Shown: in pieces, positions 1 to 8,782 of the stretch
How positions within the stretch are numbered: the stretch's first letter is position 1
Layout: each line of letters begins with the position of its first letter
NCBI RefSeq assembly: GCF_003614185.1
Contig: NZ_KZ987724.1
Coordinates: forward strand, 2,395,360 to 2,459,359
Direction: 5' to 3'
Source of the DNA: Paenibacillus aceti
GTDB taxonomy: Bacteria; Bacillota; Bacilli; Paenibacillales; Paenibacillaceae
DNA length: 64,000 nucleotides
Notes under the pieces: model-generated
Seen by the model: the letters and a program-made list of their open reading frames with translations, nothing else
What the model was told of the DNA's origin: nothing
The model's database searches: none
Position numbers and translations under genes: made by a program

Positions 1-2178
1 CATCACCGTCTCTTTCAGTGTCTTGGCGATCACGTCAAGCTCACGCATCGTCAAATCGCACTCATTAAACTGGTGATCGTCCAGCCGACTCTTGATAATC
101 TTCTCGATCATCGTCTCAACCTGCTCCACCGTCGGCTTACGAAGCGAACGTACCGCCGCCTCGACACTATCGGCAATTCCGACTACAGCCGCTTCCTTGG
201 ATTGAGCCTTCGGACCATGATAACGGAAGTCTTCTTCGGTGAAATCCGGCTTGATCCCTTGCTCCTCAGCCAAAGCCAATGCTTTGTGATAGAAATAATG
301 CAGGCAAGTCGTCCCGTGATGCTGCTCGGCAATATCCCGAATCGGCTTGGGCAGCTTGTATTCCTTCAGCATTTCAACTCCATCCGTCGTATGAGCAATA
401 ATGATCGACTTGCTCAGCTTCGGATCGATGAAGTCATGCGGATTCTCCATATTGTTCTGATTCTCGATAAAATAGCTCGGACGCTTCGTCTTGCCGATAT
501 CATGATAGTAAGAGCCCACCCGGCAGAGAAGTCCGTTCGCGCCAATCGCCTCGGCAGCCGCTTCGGACAGATTGCCCACCATCACACTATGATGATAGGT
601 TCCCGGCGTCTCAATCAGCAGCTTGCGCAGCAGAGGGTGGTTCGGGTTCGATAGCTCTACCAGCTTCAGCGCTGACAGAATGCCGAATGTCACCTCGAAG
701 AACGGCATCAGCCCGATCACGAGGATCGTCGTCAGCAGGCCCCCAGCAACAGCGAAGCCGATCGTATATAGCGTGCTGGATTCCGTCCAGCCGTTATTGT
801 CCAGCAGGATTAGTGTAAAGGCCGAGAAAGATCCGAACAGGCAGATCATGATGCCCGCTTTGAGCAGCGTTGAACGCTGACTGGCCCGGTGAATCGCGAA
901 TATAGCAGCAAAGGAAATCACGATGGTGAAAAATCCGAACCCAAAGTCGAAGATTTGCCCTTTATGCACATTCAGAATGACACTAGCCAGAACGCTGAAC
1001 AGGATCGTACAGATATATGCAAGCTGTACATCCAGCAGCAATGTAATCAGCATCGCACCTACAGCAACAGGAGCAAGATACCCTACATAGATTCGCTGCT
1101 CATTCTGTAGAATAGCCGCTAAATGCAGTGAAATAATCGTAATCACGATAATCATCAGCAGCATAATAAACTGCGAATTGTTATATTTGAAGCGGCTGGC
1201 TCCTTCCGTCTGACGGATGTACATGATTAATCCTAATGCCAGTAAGGAAGACAGCATAACGAGCGCGAATTGCGGCCAATAATTGACCTCATTCTTGAGC
1301 AGGCCGTTCTTCTCAAGCAAGCTGTACATCTCTTCGGTGATCTTCTGGCCTTTGGCCACAAGCACATCGCCCTGCTTGATGAATACCGTCGGCGTATTCT
1401 CCCGCGCTTCTACCTTGGCGGTCTTGGTCGCCTCTTCATCATAGAATTTATTCGGCGTGATGACGAGACGGGCCAATTCCTGTACGACCTCGCGCGATAC
1501 CCGCTTGCTCAAGGAGCTGGTGCTGACCATTTCAGCCACCTTCGCCCTGGCCGTCTGAGCATCAACGATCTGATCTGTCATCAGCCGCGACACGATATCC
1601 GCCGCCACCGGTTTCATTTCATTAATATCTTCAAGCGTCAAACGCGGAATCTTAATGAAAGTCTCTTCGGAAATATGGTATTGCTGCTCATTAATCCGTT
1701 CAGTAGCTTCCTGTAACAGCGTCGTCGTATACTCGGTCGAATTACGGTTATTCTTGATGAAGTTCTGGATATGATCCTTCACCCGTTGAGGCAATTCATC
1801 ACGATAGATCTTCGTCTTCTCCTCAGTAGATACCTGATCATCCTGATTCAGCCTGACGATCCGATCCAGAATCTGCCCGATAAGAACCTCATTGCGCAGC
1901 GGCAGGATCGTATAGACTTGTCCCACCTTCTCCGCTGCTTCTTCCTGAGCCTTCAGCGTCGCCTTGGTATCGGGAATTTCCATCGGAGCCAGAATCTCTT
2001 TGTCGCTTGGTAAGCCGACCACAATATCATAGGTTTCCGGCAATAGCTTGGACGCCATGCTCACATACAGGATAACAATCAGCAATACATACAAAATATA
2101 GCGCACGGACGCGCTATATCTCCATCCAGCTGTTTTTGATTGAAACTTGATCTTTTTTTGCAGTTCATTTGAGGTCAT
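1..2178 (-). CDS. pgpH: PgpH-type 7TM-HD cyclic-di-AMP phosphodiesterase (YqfF), C-terminal end beyond window edge
   Basis: Membrane phosphodiesterase that hydrolyses c-di-AMP to pApA. The frame is open for 726 codons from ATG 2178 to base 1, so only the last few residues are missing (relatives are about 710-720 residues). Visible in order: a short cytoplasmic N-terminus, one membrane segment near residues 25-45, a large extracytoplasmic 7TMR-HDED-like domain, a block of several membrane segments (about residues 290-480), and a cytoplasmic HD domain with the HD pair at H559-D560 (YYHDIGK) and the downstream motif HHGT. A GGAGG precedes the start by about 8 bases, and the start lies 18 bases after the phoH stop, as in the Bacillus order phoH-yqfF. 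The family assignment is firm; c-di-AMP as substrate is known for Listeria and Bacillus members and inferred here. Confidence 0.95.
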   Translation of the reverse strand, partial: MTSNELQKKIKFQSKTAGWRYSASVRYILYVLLIVILYVSMASKLLPETYDIVVGLPSDKEILAPMEIPDTKATLKAQEEAAEKVGQVYTILPLRNEVLIGQILDRIVRLNQDDQVSTEEKTKIYRDELPQRVKDHIQNFIKNNRNSTEYTTTLLQEATERINEQQYHISEETFIKIPRLTLEDINEMKPVAADIVSRLMTDQIVDAQTARAKVAEMVSTSSLSKRVSREVVQELARLVITPNKFYDEEATKTAKVEARENTPTVFIKQGDVLVAKGQKITEEMYSLLEKNGLLKNEVNYWPQFALVMLSSLLALGLIMYIRQTEGASRFKYNNSQFIMLLMIIVITIISLHLAAILQNEQRIYVGYLAPVAVGAMLITLLLDVQLAYICTILFSVLASVILNVHKGQIFDFGFGFFTIVISFAAIFAIHRASQRSTLLKAGIMICLFGSFSAFTLILLDNNGWTESSTLYTIGFAVAGGLLTTILVIGLMPFFEVTFGILSALKLVELSNPNHPLLRKLLIETPGTYHHSVMVGNLSEAAAEAIGANGLLCRVGSYYHDIGKTKRPSYFIENQNNMENPHDFIDPKLSKSIIIAHTTDGVEMLKEYKLPKPIRDIAEQHHGTTCLHYFYHKALALAEEQGIKPDFTEEDFRYHGPKAQSKEAAVVGIADSVEAAVRSLRKPTVEQVETMIEKIIKSRLDDHQFNECDLTMRELDVIAKTLKETVM

Positions 2179-2196
2179 AGAGACAGCCCTCCTATA

Positions 2197-3168
2197 CTAG
2201 GCCTGATTTTCAGTAGCGCGGTCATAAGCGACAATGATCTTCTGAACAAGGGAATGCCGTACGACATCAGATTCTACAAAATCAACAAAGCCGATCTCTT
2301 CAATATTTTGCAAAATAGATCTTGCCTCAATCAACCCGGACTTCTTCCCTCTCGGCAGGTCGATCTGTGTCACATCCCCTGTGATCACCATCTTCGAGCC
2401 AAATCCGAGCCGGGTCAGGAACATCTTCATCTGCTCAGGCGTCGTGTTCTGAGCCTCGTCCAGGATGATAAAGGAATCATCCAGCGTCCGGCCACGCATA
2501 TAAGCCAGCGGAGCGATTTCGATCAACCCCCGCTCCAATGCCTTGGCCGTCTGATCCGGTCCCATGACGTCATACAGCGCATCATACAGCGGACGTAAAT
2601 AAGGGTCTACCTTCTCCTGCAGATCTCCCGGCAGAAAGCCCAGATTCTCTCCAGCCTCCACCGCCGGACGAGTGAGAATAATACGCTTAACGGATCCTTC
2701 CTTCAGCGCTGCGATAGCTAATACGACGGCAAGATAAGTTTTGCCTGTCCCGGCCGGGCCGATCCCGAACACAATATCATTCTTCTTAATCGTCGTGACA
2801 TAATGCTTCTGTCCGATCGTCTTGACCCGGATCGGCTTCCCTCGGAAGGTCACGGCAATTTCACCTTTATATAAATCAAGCAATTGATCAGCTCTGAAAT
2901 CCTGCGCCAGATCAATCGCATAAAGAACATCTCTTTCGGTCAATATATATCCATTACGTACTAGTTCGAGCAATACTTCAAATAACTGCTCAAGCCGCTC
3001 TACATCGCCATGCTGACCACGAACAGAGATTTCCGATTCTCTCAGGACGATGCTGGCTTCGAAGTTCTTCTCAATCAGCTTCAGGAATACGTCTTGGGGT
3101 CCGAATAATGATAATCCCTCAGACGCGTTTTGAAGCGCTATTTTGGCACTGACAAGTTGTTCTGACAA
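2197..3168 (-). CDS. phoH: PhoH-like P-loop ATPase
   Basis: Cytoplasmic PhoH-family ATPase of 323 residues, usual length, with probable RNA-related role that is not settled in Bacilli. The Walker A motif GPAGTGKT lies near residue 137, Walker B with FIILDEAQN near residue 235, followed by the conserved VITGDVTQIDLP segment. An N-terminal KH-like region of about 100 residues precedes the ATPase, as in Bacillus PhoH. It sits between yqfD and pgpH in what appears to be one co-transcribed block (gaps of 19 and 18 bases). Confidence 0.95.
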   Translation of the reverse strand: MSEQLVSAKIALQNASEGLSLFGPQDVFLKLIEKNFEASIVLRESEISVRGQHGDVERLEQLFEVLLELVRNGYILTERDVLYAIDLAQDFRADQLLDLYKGEIAVTFRGKPIRVKTIGQKHYVTTIKKNDIVFGIGPAGTGKTYLAVVLAIAALKEGSVKRIILTRPAVEAGENLGFLPGDLQEKVDPYLRPLYDALYDVMGPDQTAKALERGLIEIAPLAYMRGRTLDDSFIILDEAQNTTPEQMKMFLTRLGFGSKMVITGDVTQIDLPRGKKSGLIEARSILQNIEEIGFVDFVESDVVRHSLVQKIIVAYDRATENQA

Positions 3169-3187
3169 ATTAGCCTCATTCTCCTTG

Positions 3188-4357
3188 CTATTGTACGATT
3201 GGTAGTTCTTTTACTATATCCTGATCTACTTCAAAATGCACTTTCATATAAACTTTACCATTCTCAGACTTCTCATGCAAAATTTTTTGCGATAATATCG
3301 TACTATTTGTCCCATACTTGTTCATAATATCTCGTTTTGCCGCCTCTATCCCCTCATTTTTTGCTTTTTCCTCCGAAATTGTCATTTCGATGTATGTCGT
3401 CTCCAGGATCTTCTCACTCATCCAGCCGATCGGCAGCTTGAAGCTTCTCCAGGTAAGCGGGTCCAGTGTCGTCATCGTGTGAGATTTCTCGAAAGGAACC
3501 TTACCGTATCCCGTAATTTGAATCGCCGTCTTGCCAAAATATAAATAACCGCGCTCCTTCTTATCTCCGGTATATACCTTCTGCTTGCGCAGCAGCGGAG
3601 CCTCGATATTGTACTCATGCCATACAATCCCTCTGACCTCTCCCTTGGCTACGATCCTCTGGCCCCCCTGTTCGCCGGAGATGAGAATCTGTCCCCTGCG
3701 GACGCGGTCATTCTTCTTTACCTGGGGCTGCCCTCTTTCCGCATAAATCCTCGTCACCACCGCATCCGAGGTACTGATAAAATGGCGCGGATTCATCAAC
3801 TCCTGCTCCTTCGGCTTCGTCGCCTCCACGATCTGAATCGTAATCTTCGTCCCCGTCCGCGAAACCCCGACCCAGGATATGCCTGGCAGCTTCCGCGCCA
3901 GATCTTTGGAGAGCTCGTCCTGCTTAGGCAAGCGATGTATCCATTGGAACGGAAATAGCCCCTCGCTGCGTGCCGCTATTAGCACATCCTCCTTAGGAAT
4001 CTTCACATTCCCCTCCACTTCAATATCCCATACTAAAGAGGATAGAGCGATGACCGCAGCGAAGAACAAGGCGAAGCCGAGCGCGAACCATTTGCGCTTC
4101 CATAATCTAGCCAGCATAAAGGGCAAGCCCGATCTGCGCTTCACGCTGAGACGGCAGCCTGTCCGCTTTAACAGCGGACGTAATTTGAAGAAATCCGCTA
4201 ATTGGATATTCATTTCCACAGTCCCGTTCGGAAGCGGCTTCACATCCCATACCTGCATTCCTTGCTGGGTCAACTCATTCACCAATAATTCAATCGACTT
4301 ACCGCGGACAACTATCGTTACAGCGCCGCGCAATTGGGCAAAGACGGGTGATTTCAC
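3188..4357 (-). CDS. yqfD: Sporulation protein YqfD
   Basis: YqfD-family membrane protein of 389 residues; the Bacillus homologue is a stage IV-type sporulation protein acting in the mother cell. I chose GTG 4357 rather than the in-frame start at 4408 because a clear GGAGGAG (4365-4371) lies 7 bases ahead and because the longer version would run 47 bases back into yqfC. With this start the gene begins 4 bases after the yqfC stop, typical of translational coupling. A single strong membrane segment lies near residues 75-100, followed by a long extracytoplasmic region with a POTRA-like start (WDIEVEGNVKIPKEDVL) and a basic C-terminal half. yqfC-yqfD are paired in most endospore formers. Confidence 0.9.
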   Translation of the reverse strand: MKSPVFAQLRGAVTIVVRGKSIELLVNELTQQGMQVWDVKPLPNGTVEMNIQLADFFKLRPLLKRTGCRLSVKRRSGLPFMLARLWKRKWFALGFALFFAAVIALSSLVWDIEVEGNVKIPKEDVLIAARSEGLFPFQWIHRLPKQDELSKDLARKLPGISWVGVSRTGTKITIQIVEATKPKEQELMNPRHFISTSDAVVTRIYAERGQPQVKKNDRVRRGQILISGEQGGQRIVAKGEVRGIVWHEYNIEAPLLRKQKVYTGDKKERGYLYFGKTAIQITGYGKVPFEKSHTMTTLDPLTWRSFKLPIGWMSEKILETTYIEMTISEEKAKNEGIEAAKRDIMNKYGTNSTILSQKILHEKSENGKVYMKVHFEVDQDIVKELPIVQ

Positions 4358-4361
4358 AGCG

Positions 4362-4649
4362 TTACTCCTCCGTTCCGCGATATTTGATGCCTTCGATCTT
4401 TCCTTCAATGACGATTTCCTGCGGTAAAATTTCCTTTATGACAAGTCCGCTCCCCTCGACCTCAAGAGAACCTTGGCTTAACTCCAATTGAAGCTGTTCC
4501 GGAGAGAAGAACACTACCCCGCGATGATTCTCTATATATAGCTGCTTACCTCCGATCAAGGTGAGCCTGGGCAAATTAAAAACAAGATCTCCTGGCAAGT
4601 CGAGTGCATCGACCGTCCATTTGCGAAATTTGCGGACAAACCGGCTCAT
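4362..4649 (-). CDS. yqfC: Sporulation protein YqfC
   Basis: Small YabP/YqfC-family sporulation protein, 95 residues, rich in beta-strand pattern, with the family signatures LPGDLVFNLPRLTLIGG and NHRGVV. ATG 4649 is preferred over TTG 4658 because GGAGG lies 10 bases from the ATG but only 2 from the TTG. It is immediately followed by yqfD. In B. subtilis floA and a small gene lie between yqeY and yqfC; here they are absent and the gap holds a family A repeat instead. Confidence 0.9.
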   Translation of the reverse strand: MSRFVRKFRKWTVDALDLPGDLVFNLPRLTLIGGKQLYIENHRGVVFFSPEQLQLELSQGSLEVEGSGLVIKEILPQEIVIEGKIEGIKYRGTEE

Positions 4650-4811
4650 ATGAGGCAATCCTCCTTCCCCTACTGTACAAAATATGCGCGGAGGCCCTGA
4701 TTTATGAAAACAGCAAAAAATCCATTCTTGAGGTTGAGAAGCGGTGAAGCTGTGACAAGCTATTGGATCATTTCATTGATAACGCGAAACTAGCTGCTGC
4801 CTACTGCCTGA

Positions 4812-4910
4812 ATTTAACTTAAACAGGGGATCGTTATTTCGGAAAAAAAACGCCGAATGGCGAATTTTTACTCAAATAGCGATATATAGCGATATGGAGT
4901 TTCGTTAGAA
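4812..4910. repeat. Family A intergenic repeat, one forward and one reverse unit
   Basis: The 316-base gap between yqfC and yqeY holds one degenerate forward unit (about 4812-4841, ending GGATCGTTATTTCGG) and one reverse unit (4875-4910, AATAGCGAT...GTTTCGTTAGA) in which the AGCGATAT core is duplicated in tandem. The two units start about 62 bases apart, the same distance as the inner pair of the four-unit clusters elsewhere. They can pair as a long hairpin. The rest of the gap (4650-4811) shows no gene or clear signal. Confidence 0.8.
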
Positions 4911-4922
4911 CTCTGGAGACAG

Positions 4923-4954
4923 AAAAAACACCTTCTACATCGTAGAAGGTGTTT
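4923..4954 (-). terminator. Rho-independent terminator after yqeY
   Basis: Perfect stem of ACACCTTCTAC against GTAGAAGGTGT with a 3-base loop, followed on the minus strand by a run of Ts. It lies 12 bases beyond the yqeY stop and separates rpsU-yqeY from yqfC. Confidence 0.9.
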
Positions 4955-4965
4955 ACCTCTATCAG

Positions 4966-5409
4966 CTATTGCAGAAACTGTTGCACTGCCTGATTAATAA
5001 GCTTACCGTCAGCCCGGCCTTTGACCTTGGGCATAAGTGTGCTCATCACTTTCCCAATATCAGCTTTTGAAGAAGCACCGGTTTCCTGGATGGTCTGCTG
5101 TACAATGACTTTAATTTCTTCTTCAGTTAACTGTTTGGGAAGATATTCGGCAATGATCTCGACTTCCGCTCTGGCATTCGCGGCAAGATCTTCGCGTCCC
5201 GCTTTTTCAAATTCTTGGAGGGCATCTTTGCGCTGTTTGATCTCACGACTAAGGATATCAAGCACTTCATTATCTTCCAAAGTTCTTTTCAAATCTATCT
5301 CAAGATTCTTCATTGCAGAACGTACCATTCGTATGGTGGAGAGTTTGAGCTTGTCTTGACTCTTCATCGCTTGCTTCATATCTTCGTTCAATCGCTCGCT
5401 AAGATTCAT
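4966..5409 (-). CDS. yqeY: GatB/YqeY domain-containing protein
   Basis: Stand-alone YqeY protein of 147 residues, the usual length, homologous to the C-terminal tRNA-contacting domain of GatB but lacking the amidotransferase catalytic part. The start MNLSERLNEDMKQAMK and the ending with GRADGKLINQAVQQFL are family hallmarks. Its biochemical role is not established. It starts 15 bases after the rpsU stop behind a GGAGG (TTTTAGGAGGAATT), so the two form an rpsU-yqeY operon as in other Firmicutes, closed by the terminator at 4923-4954. Confidence 0.93.
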   Translation of the reverse strand: MNLSERLNEDMKQAMKSQDKLKLSTIRMVRSAMKNLEIDLKRTLEDNEVLDILSREIKQRKDALQEFEKAGREDLAANARAEVEIIAEYLPKQLTEEEIKVIVQQTIQETGASSKADIGKVMSTLMPKVKGRADGKLINQAVQQFLQ

Positions 5410-5424
5410 GGTAGCTAATTCCTC

Positions 5425-5598
5425 CTAAAACTTTCTCTTACGAGCAGCCTCGGACTTTTTCTTGCGCTTTACGCTTGGCTTTTCATAATGCTTGCGTTTC
5501 TTCACCTCAGCCAATACGCCATCTTTAGCAATGGAACGTTTAAAGCGACGAAGTGCAGCATCAATTGTCTCGTTTTTGCGAACTTTAGTTTCAGACAC
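5425..5598 (-). CDS. rpsU: Small ribosomal subunit protein bS21
   Basis: Gene of 57 codons for ribosomal protein bS21 of the 30S subunit, which helps initiation complex formation. The translated product starts (V)[18 protein letters not shown], continues with [22 protein letters not shown] and ends in the very basic tail [12 protein letters not shown], matching the family over its full length. The start is GTG 5598 with a strong GGAGGGAGG about 6 bases upstream. A good SigA promoter lies just upstream (5660-5689). It is followed by yqeY. Confidence 0.96.
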   Translation of the reverse strand: MSETKVRKNETIDAALRRFKRSIAKDGVLAEVKKRKHYEKPSVKRKKKSEAARKRKF

Positions 5599-5659
5599 CA
5601 GTTTTCCCTCCCTCCGACCAGACCGTCCAAGAGCATAACAACACGGTTCATCAAGCTAC

Positions 5660-5699
5660 ATTATAGGGGAAAAATAAAGAAGGTGTCAACCTGACACCT
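5660..5699 (-). promoter_or_regulatory. SigA promoter of rpsU with palindrome over the -35 box
   Basis: On the minus strand TTGACA (5684-5689), an 18-base spacer and TATAAT (5660-5665) form a near-consensus promoter ending about 62 bases before the rpsU GTG. The -35 box lies within an inverted repeat AGGTGTCA-3-TGACACCT (5681-5699). The same palindrome followed by a T-rich stretch could also end transcription from the upstream HIT gene, so terminator and promoter may overlap. Confidence 0.8.
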
Positions 5700-5831
5700 T
5701 TGTTTTCCTACTTAATATTTATTACTTTCTTACAAATAAACAGCTTATGCCTTGTTGCATAAAGCACCGTTTACCTGCTCTGCGCCCCTAATTTCAGGCG
5801 GTTTCAGGCATCTGCCAATTGCCAAGAACCG

Positions 5832-6197
5832 TCAAATCGCGTGCGAATCCGAAGATTCTACCAAGGCTCCCAGTTTCGTTCCACCGATCAGATGGTAGTG
5901 AATATGGTATACAGCTTGACCGCTATCCGGACCGCAGTTATTGATCAGTCTGTAGCCTGTCTCAGCGATGCCGAGCTCCTTGGCTACTTTCTGGGCGACA
6001 CGGTGCAATTCACCGAGCATAGCAAAATCTTCCTCGCCAACATCATTCATCGTCGCGATATGTTTCTTCGGAATAATGAGCACATGGACCGGCGCCGCAG
6101 GCTGAATATCCTGGAACACCAGGAATGTATCGTCTTCATACACTTTTTTGGAAGGAATCTTCCCTTCAGCAATACCACAGAATAAACAATTTTCCAT
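5832..6197 (-). CDS. HIT family nucleotide-binding protein (HinT-like)
   Basis: Histidine-triad protein of 121 residues, probably a purine nucleoside phosphoramidase. N-terminal CLFCGIAEGKIPS is typical of bacterial HIT proteins, and the catalytic triad motif HIHYHLIGG lies near residues 98-106. The two N-terminal cysteines (CxxC) may join more distal residues in a metal site, as in some HIT proteins. It is transcribed alone, with its own promoter (6238-6266) just upstream. Confidence 0.93.
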   Translation of the reverse strand: MENCLFCGIAEGKIPSKKVYEDDTFLVFQDIQPAAPVHVLIIPKKHIATMNDVGEEDFAMLGELHRVAQKVAKELGIAETGYRLINNCGPDSGQAVYHIHYHLIGGTKLGALVESSDSHAI

Positions 6198-6237
6198 CTT
6201 GAATCCCCCTTACAATAATAGCTAATCGATCCCCTTA

Positions 6238-6266
6238 ATCATACCGAACCTAGCGAAAAAAGACAA
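6238..6266 (-). promoter_or_regulatory. Putative SigA promoter of the HIT gene
   Basis: Minus-strand TTGTCT (6261-6266), 17-base spacer, TATGAT (6238-6243), located 40 bases before the HIT start codon. The -35 box overlaps the T-run of the upstream hairpin element. Confidence 0.6.
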
Positions 6267-6367
6267 AAAAAAGAAGCACCCTGCCCTACTCCATTGAGAA
6301 GGCGATTCTACGGACGTATTGGAATCAAAAATAAGCATTCCTGCCACCAATACGTCCGCCGGGGTGC
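6255..6367 (-). ncRNA. Structured RNA element or complex terminator after the ABC exporter operon
   Basis: On the minus strand, about 90 bases between the exporter stop codon and the HIT promoter can fold as a three-way junction. The closing helix is 6362-6367 with 6276-6281 (GGGTGC/GCACCC). Arm 1 is a perfect 12-bp helix, 6347-6358 with 6311-6322 (CGGACGTATTGG). Arm 2 is weaker, 6301-6303 with 6283-6285 plus GAG/CTC. A long T-run follows directly (6255-6275). The ending makes it at least a terminator; the amount of structure is more than a terminator needs, so a small RNA or a leader is possible. Confidence 0.5.
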
Positions 6368-6456
6368 ATCTATAAGATGTCGGCTAACTGTAGTATAACA
6401 GCCGCTTGAAGCTGTATCTGTGATCTACATCACGTTTTGAACATTCCTTTAAAATT

Positions 6457-7605
6457 TTATGCGAAGCTCCTCGTATCGTTCATCCGCTTGAATTTATAAG
6501 TGGCCAGCAGGAATAAGACGACGACAAAGGAACTCAGCACTAATATATTAAATCCTATATCCTCCAGACTTGCGCCTTCTTGCAATTGTCCGATCGTCTG
6601 CAGCAGCCAGTGCTGTGGCATGAAATCAGCGATACGCCGCAGGAATGATGGCATAATATCAACCGGGAAGAAGCAGCCTGCCAGCATACAGCTCGGAGTC
6701 ACGATCAGATTCTGCAGAGCCCCTGACATCCCGCTGCTTTTGGAGAAAGCTACGATCACCAGGGATACGCCTACGGAAACAAGGGCGAACAAGGCCAGTA
6801 AACCAATGAGTTGAAGCAGTGAAATTCCCATATCCATCTTGAACACATATCTGATACAGATCACGGTGAAGGCGATTTGCACCAGCATAACGATAAAATT
6901 AGCAATGATATTCGAAATTACATAGGTTCGAGAACTGATTGGCGAAGACATCACTCTGAAATAAGTACGGTCCTCTCTTCCTACTATGATTAACTCGGAC
7001 AGATTGACCGCCGACATCATCATGAACATGATCAGAAATCCGATCGACTGATTGGACATGGCTACCATAACAGAGGTATCGTTCACCGATGACGTAGTCA
7101 GTTCGAAATCGATATTCTGATATTCATCGTACAATTGCTTGAATTTGGCCGAATCACCCGCTGCGATTTTTCCCATTACGCTAAAATTATCAATATAGTT
7201 ATACAGCATGGCCTTGACATATGCTGTCACCTCAGCGCCCTTCAAGGACTGAATAACGATGTGACCTGGCTCGCCGGCTAACACACTGTCCGAATAGCCC
7301 TTCTCCAGAATGAGGCCGCTATCAAGCTTACCTGCCGCGAGCTGCTGCTGCAGCTCTGCCTTCGTCACACCCACAACCTCTACCTGATCCAGACTTTCAA
7401 GGAAAGAGACGGTATTAGCCGCCATCTCCATTCCATCCTCATTCACGACACCGACATGCAAGCCTCCCTGACCATGCCCTGAATATAACAGTAGAGAGAA
7501 CAGAACACCTGCCAGGGGCAAACCGAGATAGATGAGCAGATTACTGCGCTTGCGAAAGTTCGTCCGTAGCGATGTAATGACCAGCCAGTAAATATCCTTC
7601 ACCAT
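6457..7605 (-). CDS. ABC-2 type exporter permease, second subunit (LnrN-like)
   Basis: Permease of 382 residues with the ABC-2 layout: one N-terminal membrane segment (about residues 22-42), an extracytoplasmic domain of about 140 residues, then five to six C-terminal segments. It directly follows the first permease (start ATG 7605, one base from the previous stop at 7606). Together with the ATPase it should form a drug exporter in the membrane. Gene order and subunit lengths resemble LnrLMN of B. subtilis, which exports linearmycin-type polyenes; substrate is an inference. Confidence 0.85.
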   Translation of the reverse strand: MVKDIYWLVITSLRTNFRKRSNLLIYLGLPLAGVLFSLLLYSGHGQGGLHVGVVNEDGMEMAANTVSFLESLDQVEVVGVTKAELQQQLAAGKLDSGLILEKGYSDSVLAGEPGHIVIQSLKGAEVTAYVKAMLYNYIDNFSVMGKIAAGDSAKFKQLYDEYQNIDFELTTSSVNDTSVMVAMSNQSIGFLIMFMMMSAVNLSELIIVGREDRTYFRVMSSPISSRTYVISNIIANFIVMLVQIAFTVICIRYVFKMDMGISLLQLIGLLALFALVSVGVSLVIVAFSKSSGMSGALQNLIVTPSCMLAGCFFPVDIMPSFLRRIADFMPQHWLLQTIGQLQEGASLEDIGFNILVLSSFVVVLFLLATYKFKRMNDTRSFA

Positions 7606-8739
7606 TTATAGCCCCTCCTTACGTCTCATTATCAATGCCGCTATAGTCAGCATCACGGCAGCAAGCCCGATATTAACCGTAAATACCGGCCAGGCCTCCC
7701 AGATTTCATTCCTGTAGACGATACCGGTTAGCGCTGAATTCGTCCAGTGAACTGGTGATAACCCGACAATAAACTTGAGCAGCCTGGTCATTTCGATCCC
7801 TGCTTCCTCGAACGGGAAATAAGCGCCGCCAAATACAGCCCCAAGCTGTGTAATGATGAGTAGTATCGCACGGCTCGCCGCCTCTTGGAAGATGTAGCTA
7901 ACCGCCAGCCCCAGGCTGACCGCCATAATGACCTGAGACAAGAGCAGGAGGATGACGACCGACAGATGATCGCCCCAGTATGCGCCGAAAGCGTATTTAC
8001 TGAAAAAAATAATGATTACCACACACAGCATATTTACAACGAGATTGCCAAGTACCTTCCCGGCGAAAATTTCTCCTTTATTAATCGGGGCCGATACGAG
8101 CCTATAGGCTGTTCCTTGCCTGATCTCAGTGGTGATCAATTGCCCCGCCGACATAGCTCCCCACAGGGCAACCACCGCCGTCATAGCCAGCGCGTAATAG
8201 TCTATCGCCCCCGGCTTGCGATTAGGTATTAACGAGGTCTCCTGAATATAGTTATGATCTGTTGAACCGGAGGTCAGGACCTCCATTTGGTCCGGTTGCA
8301 GCATCGCGATCGTGCTCCCAACCTTGAATTTCTCTGCAAAGGCCGTTAGCGTCCCCTGCAGAATTTGATGCTCCAGTTTAATGAAATTACTGCTATATAA
8401 CAGAATCCCATTTCCCGTCAGCTCCACATAATCGGCATATTTACCTTTTCTGACCTCTTCCTTGCCATCTACACCTGGCTTCAGTTCCTCGAACAGAATG
8501 CCGGATTTGGATACTTCAGCGGAGAAGACGGAGAAGCCTTCGGACAGCGCCTTATTCTCCCCTGTATCCTTCATCAGCACATGAATTTTATCGATCGTCT
8601 GGGTGCTCTCAAAGGCATTCCCTAGCGCAAATCCCAAGATCATCATCAGCACAATTGGAAAAGCGAGCATAAATATGAGCGTCCAACGGTCACGCAGATC
8701 CTGCAACAGCTCTTTACATGCAATGCGTAAAATATTCAT
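7606..8739 (-). CDS. ABC-2 type exporter permease, first subunit (LnrM-like)
   Basis: Permease of 377 residues with one N-terminal membrane segment (residues about 20-42), an extracytoplasmic domain, and five to six C-terminal segments including the region TTEIRQGTAYRLVSAPINKGEIFAGK, a typical ABC-2 coupling region. It starts 43 bases after the ATPase stop and touches the next permease. Probably works as a heterodimer with that protein. Confidence 0.85.
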   Translation of the reverse strand: MNILRIACKELLQDLRDRWTLIFMLAFPIVLMMILGFALGNAFESTQTIDKIHVLMKDTGENKALSEGFSVFSAEVSKSGILFEELKPGVDGKEEVRKGKYADYVELTGNGILLYSSNFIKLEHQILQGTLTAFAEKFKVGSTIAMLQPDQMEVLTSGSTDHNYIQETSLIPNRKPGAIDYYALAMTAVVALWGAMSAGQLITTEIRQGTAYRLVSAPINKGEIFAGKVLGNLVVNMLCVVIIIFFSKYAFGAYWGDHLSVVILLLLSQVIMAVSLGLAVSYIFQEAASRAILLIITQLGAVFGGAYFPFEEAGIEMTRLLKFIVGLSPVHWTNSALTGIVYRNEIWEAWPVFTVNIGLAAVMLTIAALIMRRKEGL

Positions 8740-8782
8740 CGATCTTCCCTTCCTCCGTTCATTAGCTTCACCTGTTCCATCC

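Noticed and set aside
4362-4408. Longer yqfD starting at 4408
   Set aside because: It would overlap yqfC by 47 bases, while GTG 4357 has a strong binding site directly after the yqfC stop.
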